From: Palaemon carinicauda
Lineage: Eukaryota; Arthropoda; Malacostraca; Decapoda; Palaemonidae
Length of the DNA stretch: 64,000 bases
Assembly (NCBI RefSeq): GCF_036898095.1
Contig: NC_090766.1
Coordinates: 32,088,972 to 32,152,971, forward strand
Direction of reading: 5' to 3'
The position numbers and the translations under genes were made by a program. Positions within the stretch are counted from its first letter, which is position 1. Each line of letters begins with the position of its first letter. The notes beneath the pieces are model-generated. The model was not told the DNA's origin. It ran no database searches and saw only the letters and a program-made list of their open reading frames with translations. Shown in pieces: positions 54,687-64,000 of this stretch.

Positions 54687-56645
54687 GAGGAGCATCCGAA
54701 GTGTGATAGTGTCTTCTGCAATGTCCGCAGTAAGAACTTTTGCGGACATGCCTCGTGTAGGAGGCACGCGGCTTGTGCAGCCTCCAATGATGACCATCGT
54801 TACTGGGATCCGCAGGTATGTGCTGTATGTACTAACCTGCTATCAGAGGCTTTTGAATCCCCTAGGTCGGCGGAGTCAAGAGATGCAGCGAGGGAGAGGC
54901 TTCGCTTATGGGTAAGGGGTTTTCAGAAAAACACCACTGGACCTTATCTTCCTAATGAGAAGATGAGGGCATACCTTTTTCCCAAGGCTTCCCCTGATGC
55001 TGTTGTTCCCCAGCCTCGGCCGGAGATCCCTCTGATCCAGATTCCAGTGGAGGAGGATGTCGCTGACGCCATGCAGGACATCCAGTTGGACGACAAGATG
55101 TCCGACTTGTCCGATCGTGCGGAGCAGGATCTCCTCGCAGAGGGCGAGGAGGAGGATCGAGATCCTATTGCCGTGGAGGAAGAGGTTCCCGTATCATCAG
55201 ACGTGCCGGTTCAGGTCCCTGAACCTATCCCCTCTACCTCGTCCGCTCTTCCAGCAGAGCTTGGACAGGCTCTCTCTTCCATCGTTGGTATGATCCAACA
55301 GATGCAGAGGGAGAATAATCAGAAGGCCGCTACTTTGGAGCTCCAGATGCAGAAGATCACAGCATCACGTGGACCTCCAAAGAAGCTCAACGTTAAGGAC
55401 CTTCCTCTGTGCTCGGATGCCAACCCGTGGAGATATGCCGAGCACATGCCGATGACGATTGGGAAGATCGTCATGTCGGAGAAACTGGGCTCAGTTCCCC
55501 TTGAGGAGGTGGAATTCTGGCCCAGTAGAGGGGCCTACCCGGACTGCTATGTCCGTTTGAAGAAGGAGCCGGCTTCGAAGGAGGAGACGGAACCAAAGGA
55601 GGTGATTATTCTGGATCACTCCAAGGCTCAAGCCACTTTGACAGCTGCTTTAAAGGAGAGGGGGTTCTCAAACTCAAAGGTTGCCGCCTTGAGTAAGAAG
55701 CACCCCTCCTTTGTATCCTCCCCGGCTAGGGCCTTCCCCTTTATGCAAAAGAGGTTTGCGGCCGTCATCAAGGCGGTTGAAGCTGGCAAGCCGTGCCCGT
55801 CTTTGGAGGAATGTAAACCTCTATCGTTGGCATTGCCAATGGACAATAAGGACTGGAAGGAGGTGCACCTTACTTTCTCGGTTGGGAAGTTGGACGCCGA
55901 CATTGCAGGACAGCAGTTCGGCGAAAACCTTCCCAAGTTGTCGGAATTCCTTCTACGGAGGGAATTGGACACAAAGGAGCGCCTGGCAGCCTCGATGTCT
56001 CTCCAGACCAACATGGAGACGATGGCTAGCGACCCCAAGATGCCAGAGATGTTCATGGTTATGGCCAAAATCCATCTGGCCACAGTAACCAAGGACCTCT
56101 ATTGCTTCGTTAAAGCAAGGAGGGCCTGTAGGGAGTTTGTGTTCGCCTCGGCCACAGTGAGGCATGAACCCAAGAGGCTAATTTCATCCAGCATCTGGGG
56201 TAAAGATCTCTTTCCCAAGGACGTGGTCAAAGAGATCGTGGACAAGGCAGCCACTGAGAACCGCAATCTTCTCCTGAAGTGGGGCCTGTCCCTTAAGAGG
56301 AAGTCTTCTCCGGATGAGGGCCCTCAGCCGAAAGGAAAGGCGAAGAAGTCAAGGTTTTCCTCCCGTCCAGCCAAGTCCTTCAAACCGCAAAGACAACAGC
56401 AGCAGCAGCCAGCTTTGCCTCCGGTTCCACAACTGGTAGCCCAGACCCCGACCACCTTCCAATGGGTTCCCCAAGCCATGTCATCAGCTTCCCCGGCATT
56501 CAATCCCGTGTTTGAGGGACAGTCGACCACGTTTCGTGCAAGACCCAGAGGAGCAGCTAGAGGGTCATCAAGACGCCCCTCTAGGGGACGAGGATTTAGA
56601 GGTGGTCGCGGCCAGGGAGGCAAGACTGCAGGGCAGTCAAAGTGA
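54687..56645 (+). CDS. gag: DIRS gag (copy E), intact from acceptor
   Basis: 652 codons without interruption. Order: Cys/His module (KCDSVFC, CGHASCRRHAAC, YWDPQVCAVC; residues 5-50), LRLWVRGFQKNTTGPYLPNE, acidic/Ser-rich segment, a short coiled-coil-like stretch (MIQQMQRENNQKAATLELQ), NPWRYAEHMPMT, EEVEFWPSRGAYPDCY, RRACREFVF, KRLISSSIWGKDLFP, then a basic Gln-rich and Arg/Gly-rich tail (RGFRGGRGQGGK). The ATG 33 bases before the exon lies in the intron, so I do not use it. Gag should coat the element RNA. No CCHC knuckle. Confidence 0.88.
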   Translation, partial: EEHPKCDSVFCNVRSKNFCGHASCRRHAACAASNDDHRYWDPQVCAVCTNLLSEAFESPRSAESRDAARERLRLWVRGFQKNTTGPYLPNEKMRAYLFPKASPDAVVPQPRPEIPLIQIPVEEDVADAMQDIQLDDKMSDLSDRAEQDLLAEGEEEDRDPIAVEEEVPVSSDVPVQVPEPIPSTSSALPAELGQALSSIVGMIQQMQRENNQKAATLELQMQKITASRGPPKKLNVKDLPLCSDANPWRYAEHMPMTIGKIVMSEKLGSVPLEEVEFWPSRGAYPDCYVRLKKEPASKEETEPKEVIILDHSKAQATLTAALKERGFSNSKVAALSKKHPSFVSSPARAFPFMQKRFAAVIKAVEAGKPCPSLEECKPLSLALPMDNKDWKEVHLTFSVGKLDADIAGQQFGENLPKLSEFLLRRELDTKERLAASMSLQTNMETMASDPKMPEMFMVMAKIHLATVTKDLYCFVKARRACREFVFASATVRHEPKRLISSSIWGKDLFPKDVVKEIVDKAATENRNLLLKWGLSLKRKSSPDEGPQPKGKAKKSRFSSRPAKSFKPQRQQQQQPALPPVPQLVAQTPTTFQWVPQAMSSASPAFNPVFEGQSTTFRARPRGAARGSSRRPSRGRGFRGGRGQGGKTAGQSK

Positions 56646-58484
56646 AGTGTCGCCGGTAGGTGGGAGACTTCAGTATTTCCGGGATCGCTGGACCTTCGAT
56701 CCCTGGGCCCACAGCCTTCTCAAAAATGGACTGGGTTGGAGTTGGTACAGTACTCCGCCCCAGTGCCCTCAATTTTTCCAACACTCCACCCCCGTTTTGG
56801 AGGAGTACATCCAAGATCTGTTGGAGAAAAAGGTGATCAGGAGGGTAAAGTCCATCAAGTTCCAAGGGAGGCTGTTTTGTGTTCCCAAGAAAGACTCGGG
56901 GAAACTCAGAGTCATTCTGGACTTGTCACCACTCAACAAGTTCATAGTGAACCACAAGTTCAAGATGTTAACGTTACAACACATAAGGGCCTTACTGCCC
57001 AAGAGGGCATATACCGTCTCCATCGATTTGTCAGACGCATATTGGCACGTTCCAATAAGTCGTCGTCTCTCCCCCTACCTAGGATTCAAGCTACAACAAA
57101 AGCTTTACGCTTTCAGGGCGATGCCCTTCGGACTAAACATAGCCCCAAGGATCTTTACGAAGCTTGCGAGCGCAGCTCTCAAACAGTTACGCCTAAAAGG
57201 GTTCCAGGTAGTAGCCTACCTGGACGATTGGTTGGTGTGGGCAGCATCCAGAGCAGAATGCTTGCAAGCTTCCCTACAAGTGATTCAGTTCCTGGAATAT
57301 CTAGGCTTCATGATCAACAGAAAGAAGTCTCGTCTTTCTCCAGCTCAGAGGTTCCAGTAGTTGGGAATTCACTGGGATCTAGTGTCACACCGTCTTTCCA
57401 TCCCGATGTCAAAGAGGAAGGAAATAGCGGGGTCTGTCAGGAGACTTCTAGGTTCCGAGAGGATATCAAGACGCGAACAAGAGAGGGTTTTGGGCTCTCT
57501 TCAGTTTGCATCAGTAACAGACCCAGTGCTAAGAGCACAGTTAAAAGATGCAGCGGGAGTATGGAGAACCTTTGCATCGAAAGAGCGAAGGGACTTGAAG
57601 AGACCGGTCCCACTTCGACTACGTTCTCTTCTCAGACCGTGGTCTCAAGCCAGTCGTCTAAAGAGGTCTCTACCTCTTCAGCCACCCCCCCCGTCAGTGA
57701 CAATCCACACAGACGCCTCAAAGGTAGGGTGGGGGGTCACTCCCATCGGAAAAAAGTGCAAGGGATCTGGTCCAAGCTATTTGGGACCTTTCACATAAAC
57801 TTTCTAGAAGCTATGGCAGTACTTCTTACCCTGAAGAAAGTATCCCCACGTCACTCGATCCACGTAAGGTTGGTACTGGACAGCGAGGTGGTTGTGAAAT
57901 GTCTGAATCGGCGGGGATCGAGATCCCCACCTCTCAACCAGGTAATGTTAGCCATATTCCGACTGGCGGAGAAGAAGAAGTGGCACCTGTCAGCAGTTCA
58001 CCTTCAAGGAGTCCGGAATGTGACCGCGGACGCTCTATCCAGGGTGACACCGATAGAGACAGAATGGTCCCTAGATGCAGGATCATTCTCTTTCATCTTG
58101 AGACAAGTCCCAGAACTGCAGATAGACCTCTTCGCGACGAAGGACAACAAGAAGCTGCCGAAATATGTGTCCCCATACGTGGACCCCTCGGCAGAAGCAA
58201 TAGATGCGATGTCCATCGATTGGAACAGATGGTCCAGGATCTACCTGTTTCCCCCTCACAATCTGATGTTGAGGGTCCTCAACAAACTGAGATCCTTCAA
58301 GGGAGTAGCAGCAATAGTGGCCCACAAGTGGCCGAACAGTGTATGGTTCCCTCTAGCTCTGGAACTACGACTGAGGTTTCTACCACTCCCGGACCCAGTT
58401 CTGTCCCAGCAAGTCCAGAAGTCGACTGTCTTCGCTTCATTACAGAAAACCCGAACCCTGCAGCTCATGATTTTCTCTCCCTAG
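56646..58484 (+). pseudogene. RT-RH: DIRS RT/RNase H (copy E), one nonsense and one frameshift
   Basis: Full length with SIDLSDAYWH, MPFGLNIAPRIF and YLDDWLVWA, then HTDAS, NFLEAMAV, LDSEV, TADALSR and the DLFAT...FPP...WFPL tail. Trp of the FQWLGIHWD motif is TAG (57358-57360). One base is missing from a G run at about 57731-57736, right after the first RNase H Asp. No ATG sits at the start (the gag stop is followed by agtgtcgcc), unlike A-C. These two lesions would block expression. The G-run change could be an assembly error, but the TAG is a plain substitution. Confidence 0.88.
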
Positions 58485-59446
58485 CGGTGAAGAAACGGTT
58501 CGGAATCTCGAAAGATAGTATCGACTTCCTGGAAGAATACAAGTGTAAGTCTACTAGGAGGCAGTACGAATCTGCATGGAAGAAATGGGTAGCCTTTGTC
58601 AAAGATAAGAACCCGCACGAGATCTCTACGGAGTTCTGCCTATCCTTCTTCATTCACCTCCACGGACAGGGGCTGGCGGCGAACACAATTTCTACATGTA
58701 AGTCAGCTCTAACAAGACCCATTCTATATGCCTTCCAGGTAGACCTCGCTAACGAGATGTTTAATAAGATCCCAAAGGCCTGTGCTAGGCTTAGACCATC
58801 AGCTCCTCCAAAGCCTATTTCATGGTCGTTAGACAAAGTCCTTCATTTTGCCTCATTACTAGATAATGAGGAATGTGCGTTGAAGGACCTGACTCAAAAA
58901 GTGATCTTCCTTTTTGCCCTTGCTTCTGGGGCCAGAGTTAGTGAGATTGTGGCCCTCTCGAGAGAGGAGGGCCGAGTTCAGTTCCTGGATGGGGGAGAAC
59001 TGAACCTGTTTCCGGACCCTACGTTTCTCGCTAAGAACGAGTTGCCCACCAACAGGTGGGGTCCCTGGAGAATCTGCCCTCTGAAAGAAGATGCATCTCT
59101 ATGTCCCGTAGAATGCCTTAAGGTCTATCTTCGTAGAACTTCAGACTTCCATGGGGGCCAACTATTCAGAGGAGAAACATCGGGCTCGAATTTATCTTTA
59201 AATCAGCTTAGGGCGAAAATTACATATTTTATTCGCAGAGCGGATCCTGACAGTTCACCCGCAGGTCATGATCCGAGGAAAGTTGCTTCATCATTAAACT
59301 TCTTTAACTTTATGGATTTTGAACACCTTCGTTCAAACACTGGCTGGAAGTCTTCCAGGGTATTCTTTCGCCACTATGCTAAGCAAGTGGAGCAGCTAAA
59401 GAGGTCTGTGGTAGCAGTTGGTTGCGTCGTTAACCCTGCTGTTTAA
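57899..59446 (+). CDS. YR: DIRS tyrosine recombinase (copy E), intact
   Basis: 515 codons. The enzyme proper starts near residue 175 (58420). SAM-like DNA-binding half at 205-290 (RRQYESAWKKWVAF, LAANTISTCKSAL). Catalytic R346 (GARVSEI), H457 and R460 (HDPR), W483, and Y493 as nucleophile (RHYAKQ). The first 170 or so residues are a Ser/Pro-rich frame overlapping RNase H and of doubtful use, so the listed ATG is only one option. It excises and integrates circular element DNA without target duplication. Confidence 0.88.
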   Translation: MSESAGIEIPTSQPGNVSHIPTGGEEEVAPVSSSPSRSPECDRGRSIQGDTDRDRMVPRCRIILFHLETSPRTADRPLRDEGQQEAAEICVPIRGPLGRSNRCDVHRLEQMVQDLPVSPSQSDVEGPQQTEILQGSSSNSGPQVAEQCMVPSSSGTTTEVSTTPGPSSVPASPEVDCLRFITENPNPAAHDFLSLAVKKRFGISKDSIDFLEEYKCKSTRRQYESAWKKWVAFVKDKNPHEISTEFCLSFFIHLHGQGLAANTISTCKSALTRPILYAFQVDLANEMFNKIPKACARLRPSAPPKPISWSLDKVLHFASLLDNEECALKDLTQKVIFLFALASGARVSEIVALSREEGRVQFLDGGELNLFPDPTFLAKNELPTNRWGPWRICPLKEDASLCPVECLKVYLRRTSDFHGGQLFRGETSGSNLSLNQLRAKITYFIRRADPDSSPAGHDPRKVASSLNFFNFMDFEHLRSNTGWKSSRVFFRHYAKQVEQLKRSVVAVGCVVNPAV

Positions 59447-60352
59447 CTCTGCGAGGAACAGCGGAATCATTTGGGACTTGGATTCTTGGGTGAATGGTTA
59501 GTTATATGCGTTGATATAACTGGTAGTGAAGGCTCTCAGAGCCCACAGTGACTGTTCCAACGTTATGGTGATGGTAGCACAAGTACAGACAGGTGTGCCA
59601 AGCGTTTGCCAACGCTATTGTCAGCAAAGTAGTAACATGGACGTTAAGTTTGATACCGGGGTATGTGTAAGTGACACATATGTTTTTCTTTCAGATAATC
59701 ATTCATCCATGCACTACAGTACTTGTGTAAATTGTTGGTCATCCACCTAGCATATGTACATATTTATGGTGACCATGTCTATTTATTGTTTCTCAATAAA
59801 CTTGTTCTCGGGAACCTTGCGTCTCCTTCACCTATTTTTGATTTCATATTGTTTTTTGAGCATTTAGCCTATGTATATTAATCGGGGATATCTATAATAG
59901 CCTATTCCTTAATGCAAAGCCTGGATTATACTGGTTTATACTTTCCTTAGCAATAAGGACTCCACCCCTTTCTGAGGATGGTGGTAGCAGCAAGTTTAAT
60001 CCTACGCAGATATAACCTTTTGTCTAATTTTACTTCGACCAGGGTGCTGGTCGGGACTTTTTCTTTTGGATACTGTAGTCCCGTAAGACTTCGCTTTACT
60101 TCATATAGAGTGAGACCACTATATGGTACTGGCTGGCGAGTGATTCATACATAGGTATATGTACTCTTCGTTCGTTTCTAGAGTCTAGTAGGACTCCTCC
60201 CTGTAGGGGACAGGAAGCACTCTCATGGCTTATGATTAGTGAAAAGATGTATAACGGTAACATCTTAGGTCTGTCAGTCGAGTTGACTAAGAAACATTCT
60301 TGAGGAGTACGGCACGTATTGAGAATCCACAGATACAGTAATGCTCTGGTAT
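59447..60352 (+). other. 3' UTR of copy E
   Basis: AT-rich. No gene seen; a 74-codon frame at 59526 has no known motif. The aataaa at about 59800 could serve as a polyadenylation signal. Confidence 0.55.
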
Positions 60353-60452
60353 ACTTCCATCAGGACGACATGGCTTGAGCCCAAAAAACGGATTTTGAGC
60401 GAAGCGAAAAATCTATTTTTGGGTAAGAGAGCCATGTCGTCCTGATGGACCC
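60353..60452. repeat. Internal complementary region (ICR) of copy E
   Basis: The first half (ccatcaggacgacatggc to gagcccaaaaaa) complements the left end at 52162-52195. The second half (cggattttgagcgaagcg to gtcgtcctgatgg) complements the right end at 60876-60930. Both halves are intact and their partners are present. Confidence 0.88.
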
Positions 60453-60544
60453 GCCCTGCTCCTTTTCAAAAATAAAATAAATAAATAAGAGTGAAAAGGA
60501 TAGTAGGACCCCTCCCTACATACAGTATCTGTAGCACCTCGTGT

Positions 60545-60930
60545 ATCGCTACAAGGAATACAGATGGCGCCGTGAGCGGCGCAGGGCACGCTTTCGAAAC
60601 GGGGAGGAGGGATGCCTTATGAACGGCTCCCCCCTTTCTTATCGTTTTCGTTTTCTTGCCATTTTACCCCTACGAAGTGTTAACTCTATTCGGGGTATAG
60701 ATTGCTATGAGGCGTGTCAAGAATACGTCCACTGATATTTACGATATCCCTAAGGTCTTTTTTAGGGATACTCGCTCCAGGAGTTAGAATTCTGGGTACC
60801 TGAAGGTAAATTCTCTGGGAATATCGCCGTAGTTGTAATATACCCTAGGAAGCTGCCTTTAAGGAACTTCCATCAGGACGACATGGCTCTCTTACCCAAA
60901 AATAGATTTTTCGCTTCGCTCAAAATCCGT
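60545..60930 (+). repeat. Right terminal inverted repeat of copy E
   Basis: 60545-60893 pairs with 52165-52512. The outer cgcttcgctcaaaatccgt pairs with the ICR only. Confidence 0.87.
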
Positions 60931-61004
60931 TGTATATACAGTATATACTTATAATCTTTAAATATTCTAAATATGGGTGAATAGATGGATGAATAGATAT
61001 ATAT
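60931..61004. other. AT-rich spacer
   Basis: Short TATA-rich DNA between the end of copy E and the LTR of the next element. Nothing else seen. Confidence 0.6.
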
Positions 61005-61337
61005 TGTAAGGACAGTGAGACAAGCGTCACCAAGATCTACTGATACTTTATTTGAATGTGCACGGAGATATATTACAAGGTGCGGACGGAAACGTAGGAT
61101 GGCGTTGGCGGCAAGTCAGATTGAAGTGCCCGCCAAAATATATGTGTTTTCTTACACTTACAAATATATGAATTATGGGTTAACAAAAACATGTTATGAA
61201 ACGATACATACATCAAAATGTAGCTCTGGTAGAGCGGAATATATATACATAGCATACCACAGTGTGGCGAAGAGAGAATTTAAATAAATAAGTAGTTTGT
61301 CGATTTTCTGGACGACGAAGGGATCGGTGTCCTTACA
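61005..61337 (-). repeat. 3' LTR of the second gypsy element
   Basis: 333 bp bounded by perfect 10-bp inverted ends TGTAAGGACA and TGTCCTTACA. It abuts a G-run polypurine tract. Confidence 0.8.
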
Positions 61338-61356
61338 AGTACTCCCCCCCCCCCCA
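61338..61356 (-). other. Polypurine tract (G run)
   Basis: On the minus strand a run of about 14 G followed by AGTACT lies immediately before the LTR, in the position of the plus-strand primer. Confidence 0.65.
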
Positions 61357-61385
61357 AGACATCGGGCGGCGTAGAGGGCTGATAA

Positions 61386-64000
61386 TCAATCTTCGTATCT
61401 CTTCGGGCATCGGAGGGTTCCTCTTCTTTTTGAACGGAGGGGCGCGCTGGCGGTCGGTGTAAGGATCTCTTCCTCTTGTCGTCGTTTGATGATTTTTCCT
61501 TCGTTGGGCGGCTTGTTTTGAGGCGGAACACTGGGCCTGCCAGGTCCAGCGGAGGCGGTGTCGCTTCCTTCGAGAAACGCTGGTTTCACGCGGTCTATTG
61601 AGACCCAGTCCTCTTGACCATGGACGTCGAGAAGGAAGGCTTTCGTTGTCTTTTTAATTACCCGGTAGGGACCTCGATAGGGTCTAGTCAGTGGTTGTCG
61701 ATGAGCGTCGACACGGACGAAAACGTACTCGCAGTCATCCAGGCTTTTTGGCTTGAAGTGCTTGGTTCTGTCCTGGTAAGTTTTGAGACACGGCCTGAAC
61801 TTCCTGGCGATGTCCCTTAGGTGATCCAGCTGCGTGTCGTCGGTTGATGAGGGAAAGAATTCGCCAGGAACTGCGAGCGCTTCCCCGTAAACTTTTTCGG
61901 CGGGCAAAGGTTCGCCGTCTGCGCGAGGGGCGGTGCGAAGGCCGAGGAGTACCCAAGGAAGTCGTGATTTCCAGTCCCCGTCGGTGCAGCTCGCCATCAG
62001 GGACACCTTGAGGGCGCGGCGAGTTCTTTCGACCATGCCGTTTGCCGCGGGGTTGTATGCCGTGGTGCTGTGGAGCGTCATCCCCATCAGGTTCGCCAAA
62101 GCAAGCCATATTTCTGAGAGGAAAGCGGGGCCTCTGTCAGTCGTGATGTCATCAGGAACGCCAAACCTGCTCACCCAGCTTGACAGGAGGGCTTCGGCAC
62201 ATGCTTGAGTCGTAGCTTCGGTCATCGGCGATGCCTCCAACCACCTCGTAGAGCGATCAATGATCGTAAGTAGGTAGCGAGCGGATCCAGAAGGGGGCAA
62301 TGATCCCACGACGTCGATGTGTATATGGCCGAAACGTCTTTTTGGCTGGGGAAAATCGCCCACCCCCCGATTCGGTGTGACGGCTGACCTTGCTCGACTG
62401 GCAGTTGATGCATGATTTCACCCATTCCCGGGCGTCCTTTTTTATCCCTGGCCAGACAAACTTTTCAGACAGAAGGCGAGTGGTGGTGCGTCCTGAGGGG
62501 TGCGAAAGTCCATGGATGATATCGAATATTTTCCTTCTGCAGGAGGCTGGTACCCAGGGACGAGGGCGGCCCGTGCTGGTGTCGCAAAGAATAGTTACTC
62601 CTGCTGGTCCGAGGGGAACTGCACTTATCTTGAGCGCGGATGGCTCCGTCAGGTGAACCTGCGCTTTTCGGTCGGTGCGTTGTTCGGTTGCGAGATTGGC
62701 GTAGTCGATTCCCAGGTGGATCGCGTCGATTTCAATCCTTGAAAGGGCGTCCGCGACTGGGTTTTTCTTTCCTGGGTTATAACGTATGGTGCATCCGAAT
62801 TCGGCGATTGATGCGAGATGACGTTGTTGTCGGGATGACCATGCGTCCGTCGATTTCGTGAAGGCGTGTACGAGGGATTGATGATCCGTTGCGATCGTGA
62901 AGGGGATACCCTCCAAGATGTCTGAAGTGGCGGACGGCGAGGTAGACGGTGAGGAGTTCCCTATCGAAGGTGCTGTATCTTGTTTCGGCGGGTTTCAATT
63001 TCTTGCTGAAGAATGCTAGCGGTCGAGGAGAACCATCGACGAGTTGCTCAAGCACAGCCCTGCAGGCGACGTTGCTGGCGTCGGTCGTTAGTCGCAGGGG
63101 CGCGTTGTCGTCGAAATGAGCCAGGGTGGTGGCATTCGCAAGGGCATCCTTCGTCCGAGCGAATGCCTGTTGCTGGGGCAAGCCCCACTCGAGTTTTTTT
63201 TGCTTTTCCTTTCAAGACGTTGTCGAGGGGTGACAAGGTTTGTGCGATGTTGGGGATGAAGCGCCTGTAGTAATTGACCATTCCCAAGAACTCCTGAAGT
63301 TGGCGGATGGTCGTAGGCATTGGGAACTTCCTGATGGCGTCGACTTTGGTTGTCATGGGTTTTACCCCGCGCGAGGATACACGGTGACCAAGGAAATCCA
63401 CTCCCTCCGCACCGAACGTGCATTTGTCGAAGCGTACGACTAGGCCGTTTTCCTGTAGGCGCTTTAGGACGGTGCGGACGTGTCCCCGGTGTTCCTCCTT
63501 GGTTTTCGAGAATATCAGGATGTCGTCGACGTAGCAGACGCAGAAAGGTAGGTCACCCAGAATGCTATCCATTAGTCGTTGGAAGGTCGCCCCGGCGTTG
63601 CGTAGACCAAAGGTTGAGTATGCGAAGGTGTAGGATCCGAACGGCGTTACAATGGCAGTTTTCGGGATGTCTTCCGGGAATAAGGGGACCTGGAAGTAAG
63701 ACTTGAGGAGGTCCATCTTGGTAAAAAACTTTGCGCCGTGCAACGCGTTCGTTAGGTCCTGCATGATGGGCAGCGGGTAATGATCGGGCGTTGTGATGAG
63801 GTTGAGGCGCCTATAGTCGCCGCAAGGTCTCCAGGACCCGTCCGGCTTTTTAACCATGTGCAGGGGTGATGCCCAAGGGTTCGATGCTTTCTTACAGATA
63901 CCCATGCGTTCCATGTCCTCCAAGGCGCGTTTGGCATCCTTCAGTTTCTGAGGCGGGAGGCGGCGGAATTTGGCGTGAGTGGGAGGTCCTGTCGTTGTGA
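61386..64000 (-). pseudogene. pol: Gypsy pol: RT - RNase H - integrase, three frameshifts, 5' partial
   Basis: Open at the window edge. RT: GPPTHAKFRRLPPQKL, WRPCGDYRRLN, TKMDLLKSYFQVPL and CYVDDILIFS. RNase H: TTDAS, STFDREL, ATDHQSL and VADALSRI. Integrase: HPSGRTTTRLLSEKFVWPG, CINCQ; catalytic Asp in HIDVVG, TTDRGPAF, and the Glu of NGMVERTRR; a C-terminal GPYRV module. Frames change at about 63190 (T8 run), about 62910 and about 62360 (G6 run). Two of the three are in homopolymers, so the gene may be dead or the assembly may be wrong at those points. An Arg/Lys-rich tail follows the integrase. Confidence 0.85.

Larger units (their letters stand above)
52162..60930 (+). mobile_element. DIRS family-1 copy E, near-complete
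   Basis: 8.8 kb on plus. Left terminal repeat, 2.2-kb leader, gag, RT/RNase H, recombinase, ICR and right terminal repeat are all present. The left end begins tttttgggctcaagcc. The right end closes with cgcttcgctcaaaatccgt. Gag and recombinase are open, and RT/RNase H carries only one nonsense codon and one frameshift, so this is the best reference copy of its family here. Both ends abut TATA-rich DNA. No target duplication. Confidence 0.93.
61005..64000 (-). mobile_element. Second Ty3/gypsy element, 5' part outside window
   Basis: Minus-strand element with conventional RT - RNase H - integrase order, bounded at left by its 3' LTR. The RT N-terminal part, protease, gag and 5' LTR lie beyond 64000. 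GC-rich coding sequence sets it apart from the AT-rich Gmr1-type element. Confidence 0.9.

Overview
This window is eukaryotic, repeat-dominated DNA, most likely from an arthropod and probably a decapod crustacean. I infer this from several DIRS-type retrotransposons, long (TA)n and (GA)n tracts, spliceosomal acceptor sites, and short repeats of a kind I remember from shrimp genomes. The species call is an inference only. I see no host protein gene and no rRNA or tRNA gene. Essentially all coding sequence belongs to transposable elements.

Layout. Five copies (A-E) of one DIRS family (tyrosine-recombinase retrotransposons: gag, RT/RNase H, tyrosine recombinase) lie in a cluster: A on minus (1-7872, 3' end outside the window), B on minus (10418-18783), C on plus (21078-27495), D on minus (27582-34690, resuming at 50295-51988) and E on plus (52162-60930). 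E is the best preserved. It has both ends, the internal complementary region and an intact recombinase. Between A and B are a TA microsatellite, unrecognised sequence and a LINE C-terminal remnant. Between B and C sits a Tigger/pogo DNA transposon remnant that contains a 600-bp foldback and a Harbinger-type MITE.

The centre is a three-level nest. Copy D is split by a Ty3/gypsy LTR element (34691-50294) with a 5-bp target duplication (agtgt). Its gene order is gag-protease-integrase-RT-RNase H, the Gmr1-type order, with integrase ahead of RT. Its 5' LTR (on the right) is in turn split by copy F (about 41708-49546), a member of a second DIRS family. F has open frames for all three genes and a short spliceosomal intron in gag. 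The inferred order of arrival is D, then gypsy, then F. The gypsy LTRs differ at only about five positions, so the last two events are recent. The right edge (61005-64000) holds the 3' part of another gypsy element of conventional RT-RNase H-integrase order.

How the genes work together. In DIRS elements Gag packages the RNA, RT/RNase H makes cDNA, the inverted termini plus internal complementary region allow a circular intermediate, and the tyrosine recombinase integrates that circle without a target duplication. In the gypsy elements a DDE integrase inserts linear cDNA. The most notable signals are the integrase-first gypsy; a single in-frame UGA between its gag and protease; a Cys/His module at the Gag N-terminus shared by both DIRS families and encoded on a phase-0 exon in F; a conserved 11-codon ATG segment far upstream in the DIRS leaders; a recombinase frame that stays open through the whole RT gene; and the abutment of DIRS termini on TA-repeat DNA.
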